Positions 20,481 to 34,319 of a DNA stretch of 64,000 nucleotides are shown in pieces. The notes beneath the pieces were generated by a model. The model saw only the letters and a program-made list of their open reading frames with translations. It was not told the origin of the DNA and did not search any database. This DNA is from Pseudomonas sp. LD120 (GTDB taxonomy: Bacteria > Pseudomonadota > Gammaproteobacteria > Pseudomonadales > Pseudomonadaceae). The translations under genes were made by a program, and so were the position numbers. The stretch is from assembly GCF_009861525.1 (NCBI RefSeq), contig NZ_WVHL01000005.1, positions 124,001-188,000 on the forward strand, written 5' to 3'. Position 1 is the first letter of the stretch. Each line of letters opens with the position of its first letter.

Positions 20481-21081
20481 TTATCCACTGTTCGGCTCGG
20501 GGCGCTGTGGACAAACAACCCGACGGTACAAGAGTCCATGGTGTTCGGGCTTAAACATCAGGCATCACCGATAGACCTTCCCTGACAGCGGCGCCCCCTT
20601 ACCGATCGATTATCCACAGACAGGTCAAAGACGACCTGTCTGCCTCGTTTATCTGACGTCTTTTGACTGAAGCTTTGCCGGAATCGATTCCCGCGAAGCC
20701 ATTCGGCGTGGGCGTTTTTCAGCCAGAGCGGATGACTTCTGTGAATTAAGCCCTGTGAATAACTGCCCTTCAGCTCAGTTGATAACCTGGCTTCAAAGCT
20801 GAGGAAAACCATGTCTGTGGATAACCACCCCATTCATCCACAGGTTTAAAGCGCTTATCCAAGGGCCTCATTGGCACCTAACCACAGAGTTTAAAACCTC
20901 TGTACACATTGAATATAAAGGCCTGTAGAGATCTATCCACAGAAAGGCATGTGCATAAGAATAAACATAAAAACAAAGATTTAATAAATTTCTCTCTTTT
21001 AATTTCTATTGTCCGCCAGTCATCCACAGCTGGTTAAATTTTGTGCAAAGGGTTCTTTAGAAAGGTCGAAGTCCCTATACT
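20481..21081. other. Second origin-like region upstream of mnmG
   Basis: About 680 noncoding bases between phyH and mnmG hold perfect DnaA boxes at 20610-20618 and 20816-20824 and near-matches at 20481 (TTATCCACT), 20506 (TGTGGACAA), 20754 (TGTGAATAA), 20834 and 21020 (TCATCCACA) and 20933 (CTATCCACA). A strong AT-rich block (about 20945-21010) follows. A likely -10 TATACT for mnmG is at 21076-21081. Pseudomonads are reported to carry a second autonomously replicating segment near gidA/mnmG; this fits that region. Confidence 0.75.
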
Positions 21082-21152
21082 TGCCGCCTTGGTCCAAAAA
21101 CCAACCCGACAACTACTCCTAATTACTCCTACTTGAAGCAGGCACGAGGTGC

Positions 21153-23048
21153 GTGGTGGATTTCCCTTCCCGTTTTGAAGTGATCGTCATCGGCGGCGGT
21201 CATGCCGGTACCGAGGCAGCACTTGCATCAGCACGCATGGGGGCAAAAACCCTGTTGCTGACGCATAACGTGGAAACCCTCGGTGCCATGAGCTGCAATC
21301 CCGCGATTGGCGGCATTGGCAAAAGCCATCTGGTCAAGGAAATCGATGCCCTGGGCGGCGCGATGGCCATGGCTACCGATAAAGGCGGCATTCAGTTCCG
21401 CGTGTTGAACAGCCGTAAAGGCCCAGCCGTGCGCGCTACCCGCGCTCAGGCCGACCGCATTCTGTATAAGGCTGCGGTTCGCGAGATTCTTGAGAACCAG
21501 CCCAACCTGTGGATATTTCAACAAGCCGCTGATGACCTGATCGTTGAACAGGATCAAGTCCGCGGCGTTGTGACTCAGATGGGCCTGCGTTTCTTTGCGG
21601 AATCCGTGGTGCTGACCACTGGAACCTTCCTCGGTGGACTTATCCACATTGGCATGCAGAACTATTCCGGTGGCCGCGCCGGTGATCCGCCCTCGATTGC
21701 CCTGGCGCAACGTCTGCGGGAACTACCGTTGCGTGTCGGCCGCTTGAAAACCGGTACGCCACCGCGTATCGATGGCCGTTCTGTGGATTTCTCGGTCATG
21801 ACCGAACAGCCTGGGGATACACCGATTCCGGTGATGTCGTTCCTGGGCTCGAAAGAACAGCATCCACAACAGGTCAGTTGCTGGATTACTCACACCAACG
21901 CCCGCACCCACGAAATCATCGCCTCGAACCTTGATCGTTCACCGATGTATTCCGGGGTCATCGAAGGCATCGGCCCGCGTTACTGCCCCTCGATCGAAGA
22001 CAAGATCCATCGCTTTGCCGACAAGGAAAGCCATCAGGTGTTCATCGAACCTGAGGGCCTGACCACTCACGAGCTTTATCCGAACGGTATATCCACATCC
22101 TTGCCGTTCGACGTGCAGTTGCAGATCGTGCAATCGATCCGAGGCATGGAAAACGCCCATATCGTGCGCCCTGGTTATGCCATCGAGTACGACTATTTCG
22201 ATCCCCGAGACTTGAAGTACAGCCTGGAAACCAAGGTGGTCGCTGGTCTGTTCTTCGCAGGCCAGATCAACGGTACTACCGGTTACGAAGAGGCCGGTGC
22301 CCAGGGGTTGCTGGCCGGGGCCAACGCTGCGCTGCGTGCTCAGGGCAAAGACAGCTGGTGCCCGCGTCGCGATGAAGCATACATCGGCGTATTGGTTGAC
22401 GACCTGATCACCCTGGGCACCCAGGAACCCTACCGGATGTTCACATCCCGGGCGGAATACCGCTTGATCCTGCGTGAAGACAACGCCGACCTGCGGCTGA
22501 CCGAAAAAGGTCGCGAGCTGGGGTTGGTGGATGACCTGCGCTGGGCCGCGTTCTGCAAGAAGCGTGAGGGCATTGCCCAAGAAGAGCAGCGCTTGAAGTC
22601 CACCTGGGTTCGCCCGGGCACCGATCAGGGCGATGCCATTGCGCAAAAATTCGGCACACCGCTGACCCATGAGTACAACCTGCTGAACCTGCTGAGTCGC
22701 CCGGAAATCGACTACGCTGGTCTGGTCGAAGTGACCGGGCAGGGCGCAGAAGATCCGCAGGTCGCGGAACAGGTCGAGATCAAGACCAAATACGCCGGTT
22801 ACATCGATCGTCAGCAGGACGAAATTGCCCGTCTGCGCGCCAGTGAAGACACCAAACTCCCTGTGGATATCGATTACACCGGCATTTCCGGGCTGTCGAA
22901 GGAAATCCAGAGCAAGCTCGGTGCGACCCGGCCGGAAACCCTGGGCCAGGCCTCGCGGATCCCCGGCGTGACTCCGGCAGCGATTTCCCTGTTGATGATT
23001 CACTTGAAAAAACGCGGCGCGGGCCGTCAGTTGGAGCAAAGCGCTTGA
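21153..23048 (+). CDS. mnmG: tRNA uridine-5-carboxymethylaminomethyl modification enzyme MnmG
   Basis: 631 aa from GTG 21153. FAD enzyme partner of MnmE. N-terminal Rossmann motif [18 protein letters not shown], conserved [13 protein letters not shown] with its catalytic Cys, the second region [12 protein letters not shown], the [13 protein letters not shown] block and [20 protein letters not shown] (around 370-390), and a C-terminal helical domain for MnmE binding. It contains a DnaA box at 21640-21648. Overlaps rsmG by 4 bases. A standard location near the origin. Confidence 0.99.
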   Translation: MVDFPSRFEVIVIGGGHAGTEAALASARMGAKTLLLTHNVETLGAMSCNPAIGGIGKSHLVKEIDALGGAMAMATDKGGIQFRVLNSRKGPAVRATRAQADRILYKAAVREILENQPNLWIFQQAADDLIVEQDQVRGVVTQMGLRFFAESVVLTTGTFLGGLIHIGMQNYSGGRAGDPPSIALAQRLRELPLRVGRLKTGTPPRIDGRSVDFSVMTEQPGDTPIPVMSFLGSKEQHPQQVSCWITHTNARTHEIIASNLDRSPMYSGVIEGIGPRYCPSIEDKIHRFADKESHQVFIEPEGLTTHELYPNGISTSLPFDVQLQIVQSIRGMENAHIVRPGYAIEYDYFDPRDLKYSLETKVVAGLFFAGQINGTTGYEEAGAQGLLAGANAALRAQGKDSWCPRRDEAYIGVLVDDLITLGTQEPYRMFTSRAEYRLILREDNADLRLTEKGRELGLVDDLRWAAFCKKREGIAQEEQRLKSTWVRPGTDQGDAIAQKFGTPLTHEYNLLNLLSRPEIDYAGLVEVTGQGAEDPQVAEQVEIKTKYAGYIDRQQDEIARLRASEDTKLPVDIDYTGISGLSKEIQSKLGATRPETLGQASRIPGVTPAAISLLMIHLKKRGAGRQLEQSA

Positions 23049-23689
23049 GTTCAATGGTCACTTCGCAACACGCGGACGAGTTATCCACAGGTGCACGTCA
23101 GCTCGGTGTCAATCTGAGCACCACCCAGCACGAACTGTTGCTGGGTTACCTGGCCCTGTTGATCAAGTGGAACAAGGCTTACAACCTGACTGCGGTGCGC
23201 GATCCGGACGAAATGGTCTCTCGCCATCTGCTCGACAGCCTGAGCGTGATGTCGTTCATCGAAAACGGCCGCTGGCTGGATGTTGGCAGCGGCGGCGGGA
23301 TGCCCGGTATCCCTCTGGCAATCCTGTTTCCCGAGTCGCAAGTCACCTGCCTGGACAGCAATGGCAAGAAAACCCGCTTCCTGACTCAGGTCAAACTCGA
23401 ACTCAAACTGGATAACCTGCAAGTTATCCACAGTCGGGTCGAGGCCTTCACCCCTGAACAGCCATTCACAGGGATCATTTCCCGGGCGTTCAGCAGCATG
23501 GAGAACTTCACCGGCTGGACCCGCCACCTGGGCGACTGCGATACACGCTGGCTGGCAATGAAGGGCGTCCATCCCTCTGATGAGCTGTTAGCATTGCCGG
23601 CAGACTTCCACCTTGATAGCGAACACGCCTTGGCTGTACCCGGTTGCCAAGGCCAACGCCATCTGCTGATACTGCGCCGCACGGCATGA
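23045..23689 (+). CDS. rsmG: 16S rRNA (guanine527-N7)-methyltransferase RsmG
   Basis: 214 aa from TTG 23045 overlapping the mnmG stop (an ATG is available at 23054). SAM-binding motif [17 protein letters not shown] near residues 75-90, and the upstream [15 protein letters not shown]. Methylates G527 of 16S rRNA; its loss is linked to streptomycin resistance. The gene carries two perfect DnaA boxes (23081 and 23424). The partner mnmG immediately upstream and parA downstream are the usual neighbours. Confidence 0.98.
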   Translation: MSSMVTSQHADELSTGARQLGVNLSTTQHELLLGYLALLIKWNKAYNLTAVRDPDEMVSRHLLDSLSVMSFIENGRWLDVGSGGGMPGIPLAILFPESQVTCLDSNGKKTRFLTQVKLELKLDNLQVIHSRVEAFTPEQPFTGIISRAFSSMENFTGWTRHLGDCDTRWLAMKGVHPSDELLALPADFHLDSEHALAVPGCQGQRHLLILRRTA

Positions 23690-23707
23690 TTGGGAACACA
23701 AGCAAGA

Positions 23708-24505
23708 ATGGCTAAGGTATTCGCGATAGCGAACCAGAAAGGTGGCGTGGGCAAGACCACCACCTGCATCAACCTCGCGGCATCCCTGGTAGCGACCAAG
23801 CGCCGGGTGCTGTTGATCGATCTTGATCCACAGGGCAACGCCACCATGGGTAGCGGTGTGGATAAACACGGTTTGGAAAACTCGGTCTATGACCTGTTGA
23901 TCGGCGAATGCGACCTGGCCCAGGCCATGCACTTCTCCGAGCACGGTGGTTATCAATTGCTGCCGGCCAACCGCGACCTGACTGCCGCGGAAGTGGTGTT
24001 GCTGGAAATGCAGATGAAGGAAAGCCGTCTGCGCAGCGCCCTGGCGCCGATCCGTGAGAACTACGATTACATCCTGATCGACTGCCCGCCGTCGCTGTCG
24101 ATGCTCACCCTCAATGCCCTGGTGGCCGCCGATGGGGTGATTATCCCCATGCAGTGCGAGTACTACGCGCTGGAAGGCTTGAGCGACCTTGTGGATAACA
24201 TCAAGCGCATTGCTGAACTGCTCAATCCGCAGCTCAAGATCGAAGGCTTGCTGCGGACCATGTTCGATCCGCGGTTGAGCCTGATGAACGATGTTTCCGC
24301 ACAGCTCAAGGAGCACTTTGGTGATCAGCTCTACGACACCGTGATTCCGCGCAACATCCGTTTGGCCGAGGCGCCGAGTTACGGTATGCCGGCATTGGCG
24401 TACGACAAACAATCCCGTGGCGCGCTGGCCTACCTGGCCCTGGCGGGCGAGATGGTTCGCCGACAACGTAAACAATCCCGCGTCGCAGCCGCCCAGCCAA
24501 CTTAA
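23708..24505 (+). CDS. parA: Chromosome partitioning ATPase ParA (Soj)
   Basis: 265 aa; MAKVFAIANQKGGVGKTT contains the deviant Walker A motif KGGVGKTT, and IDLDPQGNATMGSG the switch I region. Walker B lies near YILIDCPPSLSML. It partners ParB to move origin regions after replication. Starts 18 bases after rsmG and ends 9 bases before parB. Two DnaA boxes fall inside the gene (23857 and 24190). Confidence 0.98.
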   Translation: MAKVFAIANQKGGVGKTTTCINLAASLVATKRRVLLIDLDPQGNATMGSGVDKHGLENSVYDLLIGECDLAQAMHFSEHGGYQLLPANRDLTAAEVVLLEMQMKESRLRSALAPIRENYDYILIDCPPSLSMLTLNALVAADGVIIPMQCEYYALEGLSDLVDNIKRIAELLNPQLKIEGLLRTMFDPRLSLMNDVSAQLKEHFGDQLYDTVIPRNIRLAEAPSYGMPALAYDKQSRGALAYLALAGEMVRRQRKQSRVAAAQPT

Positions 24506-24514
24506 GGAATCCCC

Positions 24515-25387
24515 ATGGCCGTCAAGAAACGAGGTCTCGGACGTGGACTGGATGCACTGTTGAGTGGTCCGACTGTCAGTGCCCTGGAAGAACAAGCCGT
24601 GCAAGCCGATCAGCGTGAACTGCAACACTTGCCGCTGGATCTGATCCAGCGCGGCAAGTATCAGCCGCGCCGTGACATGGATCCCCAGGCATTGGAAGAA
24701 CTGGCGAGCTCAATCAAAAGCCAAGGCGTGATGCAGCCGATCGTGGTGCGCCCCATCGGCGCCGGTCGTTTTGAAATCATTGCGGGCGAACGCCGCTGGC
24801 GCGCCAGTCAGCAGGCGGGCCAGGAAACCATTCCTGCCATGGTTCGTGACGTGCCGGATGAGACCGCCATTGCCATGGCGCTGATCGAGAACATCCAGCG
24901 CGAAGACCTCAACCCCATTGAGGAAGCGGTGGCCCTGCAGCGTCTGCAGCAGGAGTTCCAGCTGACTCAGCAGCAGGTGGCCGAGGCGGTGGGCAAGTCC
25001 CGTGTCAGTGTGGCGAACCTGCTGCGTTTGATCGCGCTGCCTGAGGTGATCAAGACCATGCTGTCCCACGGCGACCTGGAAATGGGTCATGCCCGTGCCT
25101 TGCTCGGATTACCGGAAAATCAACAGGTTGAAGGGGCGCGACATGTTGTCGCACGAGGCCTCACCGTGCGCCAGACCGAGGCTCTGGTTCGCCAGTGGCT
25201 GAGTGGAAAACAGGAGCCTGCTGAACCGGTCAAGCCAGATCCGGACATCGCCCGCCTTGAGCAGCGTCTGGCCGAGCGCCTAGGCTCTGCGGTGCAGATC
25301 CGCCACGGGAAGAAGGGGAAAGGCCAGTTGGTGATTGGCTATAACTCCCTGGATGAGCTGCAGGGTGTTCTCGCCCACATCCGTTGA
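24515..25387 (+). CDS. parB: Chromosome partitioning protein ParB (Spo0J)
   Basis: 290 aa. Starts AVKKRGLGRGLDALLSG; the N-terminal CTP-binding ParB domain includes GRFEIIAGERRWRASQQAG; the central helix-turn-helix with QVAEAVGKSRVSVANLLRL binds parS; the C-terminal part dimerises. Its targets parS are at 8338, 8968 and 55438 in this window. A 147-base gap with the ATP synthase promoter follows. Confidence 0.98.
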   Translation: MAVKKRGLGRGLDALLSGPTVSALEEQAVQADQRELQHLPLDLIQRGKYQPRRDMDPQALEELASSIKSQGVMQPIVVRPIGAGRFEIIAGERRWRASQQAGQETIPAMVRDVPDETAIAMALIENIQREDLNPIEEAVALQRLQQEFQLTQQQVAEAVGKSRVSVANLLRLIALPEVIKTMLSHGDLEMGHARALLGLPENQQVEGARHVVARGLTVRQTEALVRQWLSGKQEPAEPVKPDPDIARLEQRLAERLGSAVQIRHGKKGKGQLVIGYNSLDELQGVLAHIR

Positions 25388-25432
25388 AACATTTCCTCAT
25401 GTAGCGTGCAGTCGGAAATCACTACCCGGCAG

Positions 25433-25461
25433 TTGAATAGGGGCTGAACCGCCCCTATACT
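25433..25461 (+). promoter_or_regulatory. Sigma-70 promoter of the atp operon
   Basis: TTGAAT (25433-25438), 17-base spacer, TATACT (25456-25461). The spacer is almost wholly an inverted repeat, AGGGGC ... GCCCCT, ending one base into the -10. It could bind a regulator or shape DNA topology at the promoter. Leads to atpI 73 bases downstream. Confidence 0.75.
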
Positions 25462-25534
25462 CTGCGCGCATTTTGTCGGCACAAATTATGCCAAGTTATT
25501 GAATTCTGGCAGCCGACCCTTGAGGAGCAAAGCG

Positions 25535-26831
<1,297 letters not shown>

Positions 26832-26855
26832 GACCAGTCTCGACTAGTCTGATGT

Positions 26856-26876
26856 CCCTCTCGTTGCGGCGAGAGG
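26856..26876. other. Hairpin in the atpB-atpE gap
   Basis: Inverted repeat CCTCTCG / CGAGAGG with a 6-base loop in the 133-base gap between atpB and atpE, followed by AT-rich sequence and a strong GGGAGGAAAG site before atpE. It may protect or punctuate mRNA so that subunit c, needed in many copies, is made at higher level. Function is inference. Confidence 0.4.
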
Positions 26877-26949
26877 TGGCCCTTTTCGGGCTTGATGAAA
26901 CGATTTGTTTTACCGCTTTAATCTAAAAAACCTAAACCATACGACGTAA

Positions 26950-27222
<273 letters not shown>

Positions 27223-27279
27223 TCACTCGAGTATTCGAGTTGATTGGTGTGACGGACAACGAACGAGCGAGGTGTTGGC

Positions 27280-27750
27280 GTGAACATTAATGCAACCCTG
27301 ATTGGCCAGTCCGTTGCGTTCTTAATTTTTGTACTGTTCTGCATGAAGTTCATTTGGCCTCCGGTCATTGCTGCTTTGCACGAACGTCAAAAGAAGATCG
27401 CGGATGGACTGGACGCTGCCAGCCGAGCAGCTCGTGACCTGGAACTGGCCCAAGATAAAGCGGGTCAGCAACTGCGCGAAGCAAAAGCTCAGGCAGCTGA
27501 AATCATTGAGCAAGCCAAGAAGCGCGGTTCTCAGATCGTCGACGAAGCCCGTGAACAGGCTCGTGTCGAAGCTGAACGTGTGAAGGCTCAGGCTCAGGCC
27601 GAGATCGAACAGGAACTGAACGGTGTCAAAGACGCGCTGCGTGCCCAACTGGGTAGCCTGGCAGTCAACGGCGCAGAGAAGATCCTGGGTGCCACAATCG
27701 ATCAAAACGCGCACGCAGAGCTGGTTAACAAACTGGCTGCTGAAATTTAA
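27280..27750 (+). CDS. atpF: ATP synthase subunit b
   Basis: 156 aa from GTG 27280. One N-terminal membrane helix ([20 protein letters not shown]) followed by a long highly charged coiled coil rich in Ala, Glu, Lys and Gln, the peripheral stalk. Links Fo to the F1 head through delta. Preceded by a small palindrome in the atpE-atpF gap. Confidence 0.98.
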   Translation: MNINATLIGQSVAFLIFVLFCMKFIWPPVIAALHERQKKIADGLDAASRAARDLELAQDKAGQQLREAKAQAAEIIEQAKKRGSQIVDEAREQARVEAERVKAQAQAEIEQELNGVKDALRAQLGSLAVNGAEKILGATIDQNAHAELVNKLAAEI

Positions 27751-27762
27751 GCGAGGGCGATC

Positions 27763-28299
27763 ATGGCAGAACTGACCACGTTGGCCCGACCTTACGCTAA
27801 GGCGGCCTTCGAGCACGCTCAGGCCCACCAGCAGCTGGCCTCTTGGTCAGCCATGCTCGGCCTGGCTGCAGCGGTGTCACAAGATGACACCATGCAGCGC
27901 GTGCTTAAGGCCCCGCGACTGACGAGCGCAGAAAAGGCCAACACTTTTATCGAAGTGTGTGGCGACAAGTTTGATGCACAGGCACAGAATTTCATTCACG
28001 TTGCCGCCGAGAACGACCGTCTCCTGCTGTTGCCGGAGATCGCCGCTCTGTTCGACCTGTACAAGGCCGAGCAAGAAAAATCGGTGGATGTGGATGTAAC
28101 CAGTGCGTTCGCATTGAACCAAGAACAGCAAGACAAACTCGCCAAGGTTCTCAGTGCACGGCTCGGCCGGGAAGTGCGACTGCACGCTGCGGAGGATGCC
28201 AGCCTTATTGGTGGCGTCGTAATCCGCGCCGGCGACCTGGTTATCGATGGCTCGATTCGCGGCAAACTCGCGAACCTTGCCGAAGCATTGAAATCTTGA
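27763..28299 (+). CDS. atpH: ATP synthase subunit delta
   Basis: 178 aa. Begins [19 protein letters not shown], a conserved OSCP/delta start, and ends in the beta region [23 protein letters not shown] typical of delta. Connects the b stalk to the top of alpha3beta3. Starts 12 bases after atpF. Confidence 0.98.
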   Translation: MAELTTLARPYAKAAFEHAQAHQQLASWSAMLGLAAAVSQDDTMQRVLKAPRLTSAEKANTFIEVCGDKFDAQAQNFIHVAAENDRLLLLPEIAALFDLYKAEQEKSVDVDVTSAFALNQEQQDKLAKVLSARLGREVRLHAAEDASLIGGVVIRAGDLVIDGSIRGKLANLAEALKS

Positions 28300-28320
28300 G
28301 TTTGAAGGGGCAGCAGAGCA

Positions 28321-29865
28321 ATGCAGCAACTCAATCCTTCCGAAATAAGTGAAATTATCAAGGGCCGCATCGACAAGCTCGATGTGACCTCCCAAGCCCG
28401 TAACGAAGGCACTGTCGTCAGCGTATCTGACGGCATCGTGCGGATTCACGGTCTGGCCGACGTCATGTACGGCGAGATGATCGAGTTTCCGGGCGGCGTC
28501 TACGGTATGGCCCTCAACCTGGAGCAAGACTCCGTAGGTGCCGTTGTATTGGGCGCGTACACCAGTCTGGCTGAAGGCATGAGCGCCAAGTGCACCGGCC
28601 GCATCCTCGAAGTTCCGGTTGGTAAGGAACTGCTGGGTCGCGTAGTCGACGCACTGGGTAACCCAGTTGACGGCAAAGGTCCGCTGAACAACACCGAGAC
28701 CGACGCGGTCGAGAAAGTTGCTCCAGGCGTGATCTGGCGTAAGTCGGTAGACCAGCCTGTACAGACTGGCTACAAGGCGGTCGATGCCATGATCCCTGTC
28801 GGCCGTGGCCAGCGTGAGCTGATCATCGGTGACCGTCAGATCGGTAAGACCGCTCTGGCGATCGACGCGATCATCAACCAGAAAGACAGCGGCATTTTCT
28901 GCGTCTACGTAGCGATCGGTCAGAAGCAATCGACCATCGCCAACGTGGTTCGCAAGCTGGAAGAAAACGGTGCCCTGGCTAACACCATCATCGTTGCTGC
29001 CAGTGCTTCCGAATCGGCGGCACTGCAGTTCCTGGCACCGTACTCCGGTTGCACCATGGGCGAATTCTTCCGCGACCGCGGTGAAGACGCGCTGATCGTT
29101 TATGACGATCTGTCCAAGCAAGCAGTGGCTTACCGCCAGATTTCCCTGCTGCTGCGCCGTCCACCAGGCCGTGAAGCCTACCCAGGTGACGTGTTCTATC
29201 TCCACTCCCGTCTGCTGGAGCGCGCATCCCGCGTTTCCGAAGAGTACGTAGAGAAGTTCACCAACGGCGCAGTGACTGGCAAGACCGGTTCCCTGACCGC
29301 TCTGCCGATCATCGAAACCCAGGCTGGCGACGTTTCCGCGTTCGTTCCGACCAACGTGATTTCCATCACCGACGGTCAGATCTTCCTGGAATCGGCCATG
29401 TTCAACTCCGGCATCCGTCCGGCTGTGAACGCCGGTGTTTCGGTATCCCGTGTGGGTGGTGCCGCTCAGACCAAGATCATCAAGAAGCTCTCCGGTGGTA
29501 TCCGTACCGCTCTGGCTCAGTACCGTGAACTGGCGGCATTCGCCCAGTTCGCTTCTGACCTGGACGAAGCGACCCGTAAGCAACTTGAGCATGGTCAGCG
29601 CGTTACCGAGCTGATGAAGCAGAAGCAATATGCGCCGATGTCCATCGCCGACATGTCCTTGTCCCTGTACGCCGCTGAACGTGGCTTCCTGTCGGACGTC
29701 GAGATTGCCAAAGTTGGTAGCTTCGAACAGGCCATGATTGCTTACTTCAACCGCGATCACGCCGACCTGATGGCGAAGATCAACGTGAAGGGTGACTTCA
29801 ATGACGAAATCGACGCTGGCCTGAAAGCCGGTATCGAGAAGTTCAAAGCCACCCAAACCTGGTAA
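28321..29865 (+). CDS. atpA: ATP synthase subunit alpha
   Basis: 514 aa. P-loop [13 protein letters not shown] near 170, the non-catalytic nucleotide site, and the arginine finger in the [17 protein letters not shown] region. Starts [17 protein letters not shown], typical. Alternates with beta in the F1 hexamer. 21 bases after atpH. Confidence 0.99.
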   Translation: MQQLNPSEISEIIKGRIDKLDVTSQARNEGTVVSVSDGIVRIHGLADVMYGEMIEFPGGVYGMALNLEQDSVGAVVLGAYTSLAEGMSAKCTGRILEVPVGKELLGRVVDALGNPVDGKGPLNNTETDAVEKVAPGVIWRKSVDQPVQTGYKAVDAMIPVGRGQRELIIGDRQIGKTALAIDAIINQKDSGIFCVYVAIGQKQSTIANVVRKLEENGALANTIIVAASASESAALQFLAPYSGCTMGEFFRDRGEDALIVYDDLSKQAVAYRQISLLLRRPPGREAYPGDVFYLHSRLLERASRVSEEYVEKFTNGAVTGKTGSLTALPIIETQAGDVSAFVPTNVISITDGQIFLESAMFNSGIRPAVNAGVSVSRVGGAAQTKIIKKLSGGIRTALAQYRELAAFAQFASDLDEATRKQLEHGQRVTELMKQKQYAPMSIADMSLSLYAAERGFLSDVEIAKVGSFEQAMIAYFNRDHADLMAKINVKGDFNDEIDAGLKAGIEKFKATQTW

Positions 29866-29915
29866 GCCGCAGCGGGAGCCGCAAGGCTCCCGCTTGCTAA
29901 CCTGATAGGTGTTAC

Positions 29916-30776
29916 ATGGCAGGCGCAAAAGAGATTCGCAGTAAGATTGCGAGCATCAAAAGCACGCAAAAAATTACCAGCGCCATGGAAAAAGTGGCGG
30001 TCAGCAAAATGCGCAAGGCACAAATGCGCATGGCTGCTAGCCGTCCTTATGCGGAGCGCATCCGCCAGGTTATTGGTCATCTGGCCAACGCCAACCCGGA
30101 ATATCGTCACCCGTTCATGATCGACCGTGCTATCAAGCGCGTCGGTTACGTTGTGGTGAGCAGTGACCGTGGTCTGTGTGGTGGCTTGAACACCAACCTG
30201 TTCAAGGCCCTGGTCAAGGACATGGCGGTAAACCGCGAACAAGGCGTCGAGATCGATCTGTGTGTGGTCGGTAGCAAGGGTGCGGCCTTCTTCCGCAACT
30301 TCGGCGGTAACGTCGTTGCAGCTATCAGCCATCTGGGTGAAGAGCCGTCGATCAATGACCTGATCGGCAGTGTCAAGGTGATGCTGGATGCGTACCTGGA
30401 AGGCCGGATTGACCGCCTGTCCGTGGTATCCAACAAGTTCATCAACACCATGACCCAGCAGCCGACCGTGGAGCAGTTGATTCCACTGGAGGCCACCCCG
30501 GATCAAGAACTCAAGCACCACTGGGACTACCTCTACGAACCGGATGCCAAGGAGCTGCTGGACGGCTTGATGGTCCGTTACGTGGAGTCGCAGGTCTACC
30601 AGGCGGTGGTCGAGAACAACGCAGCTGAACAAGCCGCGCGGATGATCGCAATGAAGAACGCTACCGACAACGCCGGTGATTTGATCAGCGATTTGCAGCT
30701 GATCTACAACAAGGCGCGTCAGGCTGCGATCACCCAAGAGATCTCGGAAATCGTCGGCGGCGCTGCCGCGGTTTAA
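29916..30776 (+). CDS. atpG: ATP synthase subunit gamma
   Basis: 286 aa, central rotor shaft. N-terminal coiled coil ([20 protein letters not shown], and [13 protein letters not shown]) and C-terminal coiled coil ([20 protein letters not shown], then [20 protein letters not shown]) form the shaft; the middle has [15 protein letters not shown]. 50-base gap after atpA. Confidence 0.99.
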   Translation: MAGAKEIRSKIASIKSTQKITSAMEKVAVSKMRKAQMRMAASRPYAERIRQVIGHLANANPEYRHPFMIDRAIKRVGYVVVSSDRGLCGGLNTNLFKALVKDMAVNREQGVEIDLCVVGSKGAAFFRNFGGNVVAAISHLGEEPSINDLIGSVKVMLDAYLEGRIDRLSVVSNKFINTMTQQPTVEQLIPLEATPDQELKHHWDYLYEPDAKELLDGLMVRYVESQVYQAVVENNAAEQAARMIAMKNATDNAGDLISDLQLIYNKARQAAITQEISEIVGGAAAV

Positions 30777-32180
<1,404 letters not shown>

Positions 32181-32225
32181 TCCCAGCGCCCGGCAACGGG
32201 CGCTAATTTAGGTTGAGGCAAGCAG

Positions 32226-32651
32226 ATGGCTATGACAGTCCATTGCGATATCGTCAGCGCGGAAGGGGAAATTTTCTCCGGTCTGGTGGAGATGGTGGTT
32301 GCGCACGGTGAACTGGGTGATCTTGGTATCGCTCTAGGTCACGCACCGCTGATCACCAACCTGAAGCCAGGTCCGATCCGCTTGATCAAGCAGGGCGGGG
32401 AAGCCGAGGTGTTCTACATCTCCGGTGGTTTCCTCGAGGTTCAGCCGAACATGGTCAAGGTTCTTGCCGACACCGTGCAACGTGCTGCCGACCTGGACGA
32501 AGCCTCCGCTCAGGAAGCCGTCAAGGCTGCTGAGAAGGCCCTGAATGAAAAAGGCGCAGATTTCGACTACGGCTCTGCTGCTGCACGTCTGGCCGAGGCC
32601 GCAGCTCAGCTGCGCACCGTCCAGCAGATCCGCAAGAAGTTCGGCGGCTAA
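32226..32651 (+). CDS. atpC: ATP synthase subunit epsilon
   Basis: 141 aa. N-terminal beta sandwich ([39 protein letters not shown]) and C-terminal helical hairpin rich in Ala, Glu and Lys. Inhibitory and coupling subunit. Last gene of the operon; a terminator follows at 32681. Confidence 0.98.
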   Translation: MAMTVHCDIVSAEGEIFSGLVEMVVAHGELGDLGIALGHAPLITNLKPGPIRLIKQGGEAEVFYISGGFLEVQPNMVKVLADTVQRAADLDEASAQEAVKAAEKALNEKGADFDYGSAAARLAEAAAQLRTVQQIRKKFGG

Positions 32652-32680
32652 GCCGCAGGCTTTCTGTGCGATTGATTAGA

Positions 32681-32707
32681 AAGGGTAGCCTCGGCTACCC
32701 TTTTTAT
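32681..32707 (+). terminator. Terminator of the atp operon
   Basis: Stem AAGGGTAGCC / GGCTACCCTT with a 2-base loop (wider if the ends open) followed by TTTTT, 30 bases after atpC. Separates the atp operon from glmU. Confidence 0.9.
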
Positions 32708-32766
32708 TTTCCGCCATTCACCCCCCTCTTGGTCGCAGTTTGACCTTCCAGGATTGGTAGCCAGTC

Positions 32767-34134
32767 ATGTCTCTCGAAATCGTTATCCTCGCCGCAGGCC
32801 AAGGCACTCGCATGCGTTCGGCGTTGCCCAAGGTGCTTCACCCGGTCGCCGGCAACTCCATGCTCGGGCATGTTATCCACAGCGCCCGGCAGCTTGATCC
32901 ACAGCGCATTCACGTGGTGATCGGCCACGGCGCGGATGCGGTGCGTGAGCGCCTGGTGGCCGATGATTTGAATTTCGTCTTGCAGGACAAACAGCTCGGT
33001 ACCGGCCACGCCGTGGCTCAGGCTGTCCCCTTCATTACCGCCGACACCGTGCTGATCCTCTACGGCGACGTGCCGCTGATCGAAGTCGAGACTCTGCAGC
33101 GCCTGCTCAAGCAAGCGGGGCCGGAGCAACTGGGCCTGCTCACCGTCGAGCTGGATGACCCGACCGGCTACGGGCGCATCGTCCGTGACGCCAGTGGCAA
33201 GGTCACCGCCATCGTCGAGCAGAAGGACGCCGACGAAGCCCAACGCGCGATCACCGAAGGCAACACCGGGATTCTCGCGGTTCCCGGCGGGCGTCTCGGC
33301 GACTGGACCGGTCGCCTGTCCAACAACAACGCCCAGGGTGAGTATTACCTCACTGACGTGATTGCCATGGCAGTCAGCGACGGCCTGATCGTCGCCACCG
33401 AGCAACCCCACGACGCCATGGAGGTACAGGGCGCCAACGATCGCAAGCAATTGGCGGAATTGGAGCGTCACTACCAGTTGCGCGCTGCGCGTCGGCTGAT
33501 GGCCCAGGGCGTGACCCTGCGTGACCCTGCGCGTTTCGATGTGCGTGGCGAGGTAACCGTTGGTCGCGACGTGCTGATCGACATCAACGTGATCCTCGAA
33601 GGCCAAGTGGTCATTGAAGACGACGTGGTGATCGGCCCCAACTGCGTGATCAAGGACAGCACCCTGCGCAAGGGCGTGGTGATCAAGGCCAACAGCCACC
33701 TCGACGGCGCGGTACTGGGCGAGGGCAGCGATGCCGGCCCGTTCGCTCGTCTGCGTCCCGGCACTGTGCTGGAGGCCCGTGCCCATGTGGGTAACTTCGT
33801 CGAACTGAAGAATGCCCACCTGGGCCAGGGCGCCAAGGCCGGTCACCTGACTTACCTGGGGGACGCGGTGATTGGCGCGCGCACCAACATCGGCGCTGGC
33901 ACCATCACCTGCAACTATGACGGGGTGAACAAGCACAAGACGGTCATGGGCGAAGACGTGTTCATTGGTTCCAACAACTCACTGGTGGCGCCTGTGGATA
34001 TCTCTTCTGGAGCCACCACGGCAGCCGGTTCCACCATTACCCAGGACGTAGCACCGGCCCAGTTGGCAGTGGGCCGCGCGCGGCAGAAGAACATCGACGA
34101 CTGGAAACGGCCGGAGAAGATCAAAAAAGACTGA
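32767..34134 (+). CDS. glmU: Bifunctional GlmU: glucosamine-1-P acetyltransferase / GlcNAc-1-P uridyltransferase
   Basis: 455 aa. N-terminal nucleotidyltransferase domain with [20 protein letters not shown]-terminal left-handed beta-helix of hexapeptide repeats (about 250-430) with GPFARLRPG, the CoA site area [11 protein letters not shown] and [17 protein letters not shown]. Makes UDP-GlcNAc for peptidoglycan and LPS, downstream of GlmS and GlmM. Holds one DnaA box (32873). Followed by GlmR and GlmS, so the amino-sugar genes are grouped. Confidence 0.99.
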   Translation: MSLEIVILAAGQGTRMRSALPKVLHPVAGNSMLGHVIHSARQLDPQRIHVVIGHGADAVRERLVADDLNFVLQDKQLGTGHAVAQAVPFITADTVLILYGDVPLIEVETLQRLLKQAGPEQLGLLTVELDDPTGYGRIVRDASGKVTAIVEQKDADEAQRAITEGNTGILAVPGGRLGDWTGRLSNNNAQGEYYLTDVIAMAVSDGLIVATEQPHDAMEVQGANDRKQLAELERHYQLRAARRLMAQGVTLRDPARFDVRGEVTVGRDVLIDINVILEGQVVIEDDVVIGPNCVIKDSTLRKGVVIKANSHLDGAVLGEGSDAGPFARLRPGTVLEARAHVGNFVELKNAHLGQGAKAGHLTYLGDAVIGARTNIGAGTITCNYDGVNKHKTVMGEDVFIGSNNSLVAPVDISSGATTAAGSTITQDVAPAQLAVGRARQKNIDDWKRPEKIKKD

Positions 34135-34158
34135 GGTTATCCACAGACCTGATTGGTC

Positions 34159-34185
34159 GGCAAGCCACTCCAGCAGTGGCTTGCC
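34159..34185. repeat. Inverted repeat, REP-like
   Basis: GGCAAGCCACT / AGTGGCTTGCC, an 11-bp stem with a 5-base loop in the glmU-glmR gap, flanked by two perfect DnaA boxes (34137-34145 and 34208-34216). No T run follows, so a REP-type element fits better than a simple terminator, although it may still slow polymerase. Confidence 0.55.
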
Positions 34186-34253
34186 TGCGAATGCAAAACA
34201 TCGTGGATGTGGATAACTCTTGAGCGGATATCTGGTTTTTTTGCGTCCTGCGC

Positions 34254-34308
34254 TTGACGAAGTTTCGATCATGGGTTTTTATTGCGCCCGTTATCTTTCG
34301 AATCGAAA
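34254..34308 (+). promoter_or_regulatory. glmR promoter and probable operator
   Basis: -35 TTGACG (34254-34259), 17-base spacer, -10 TTTTAT (34277-34282). A 13-bp palindrome TTTCGAATCGAAA (34296-34308) lies just before the gene and a half site TTTCGA (34263-34268) sits in the spacer. DeoR-family repressors commonly bind TTTCG..CGAAA sequences, so GlmR autoregulation is likely. Binding is inferred. Confidence 0.55.
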
Positions 34309-34319
34309 CTTAAGCCGCC

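Noticed and set aside
27877..29928. 683-aa minus-strand frame opposite atpH/atpA
   Set aside because: Antisense shadow of highly expressed ATP synthase genes; no domain or ribosome binding site.
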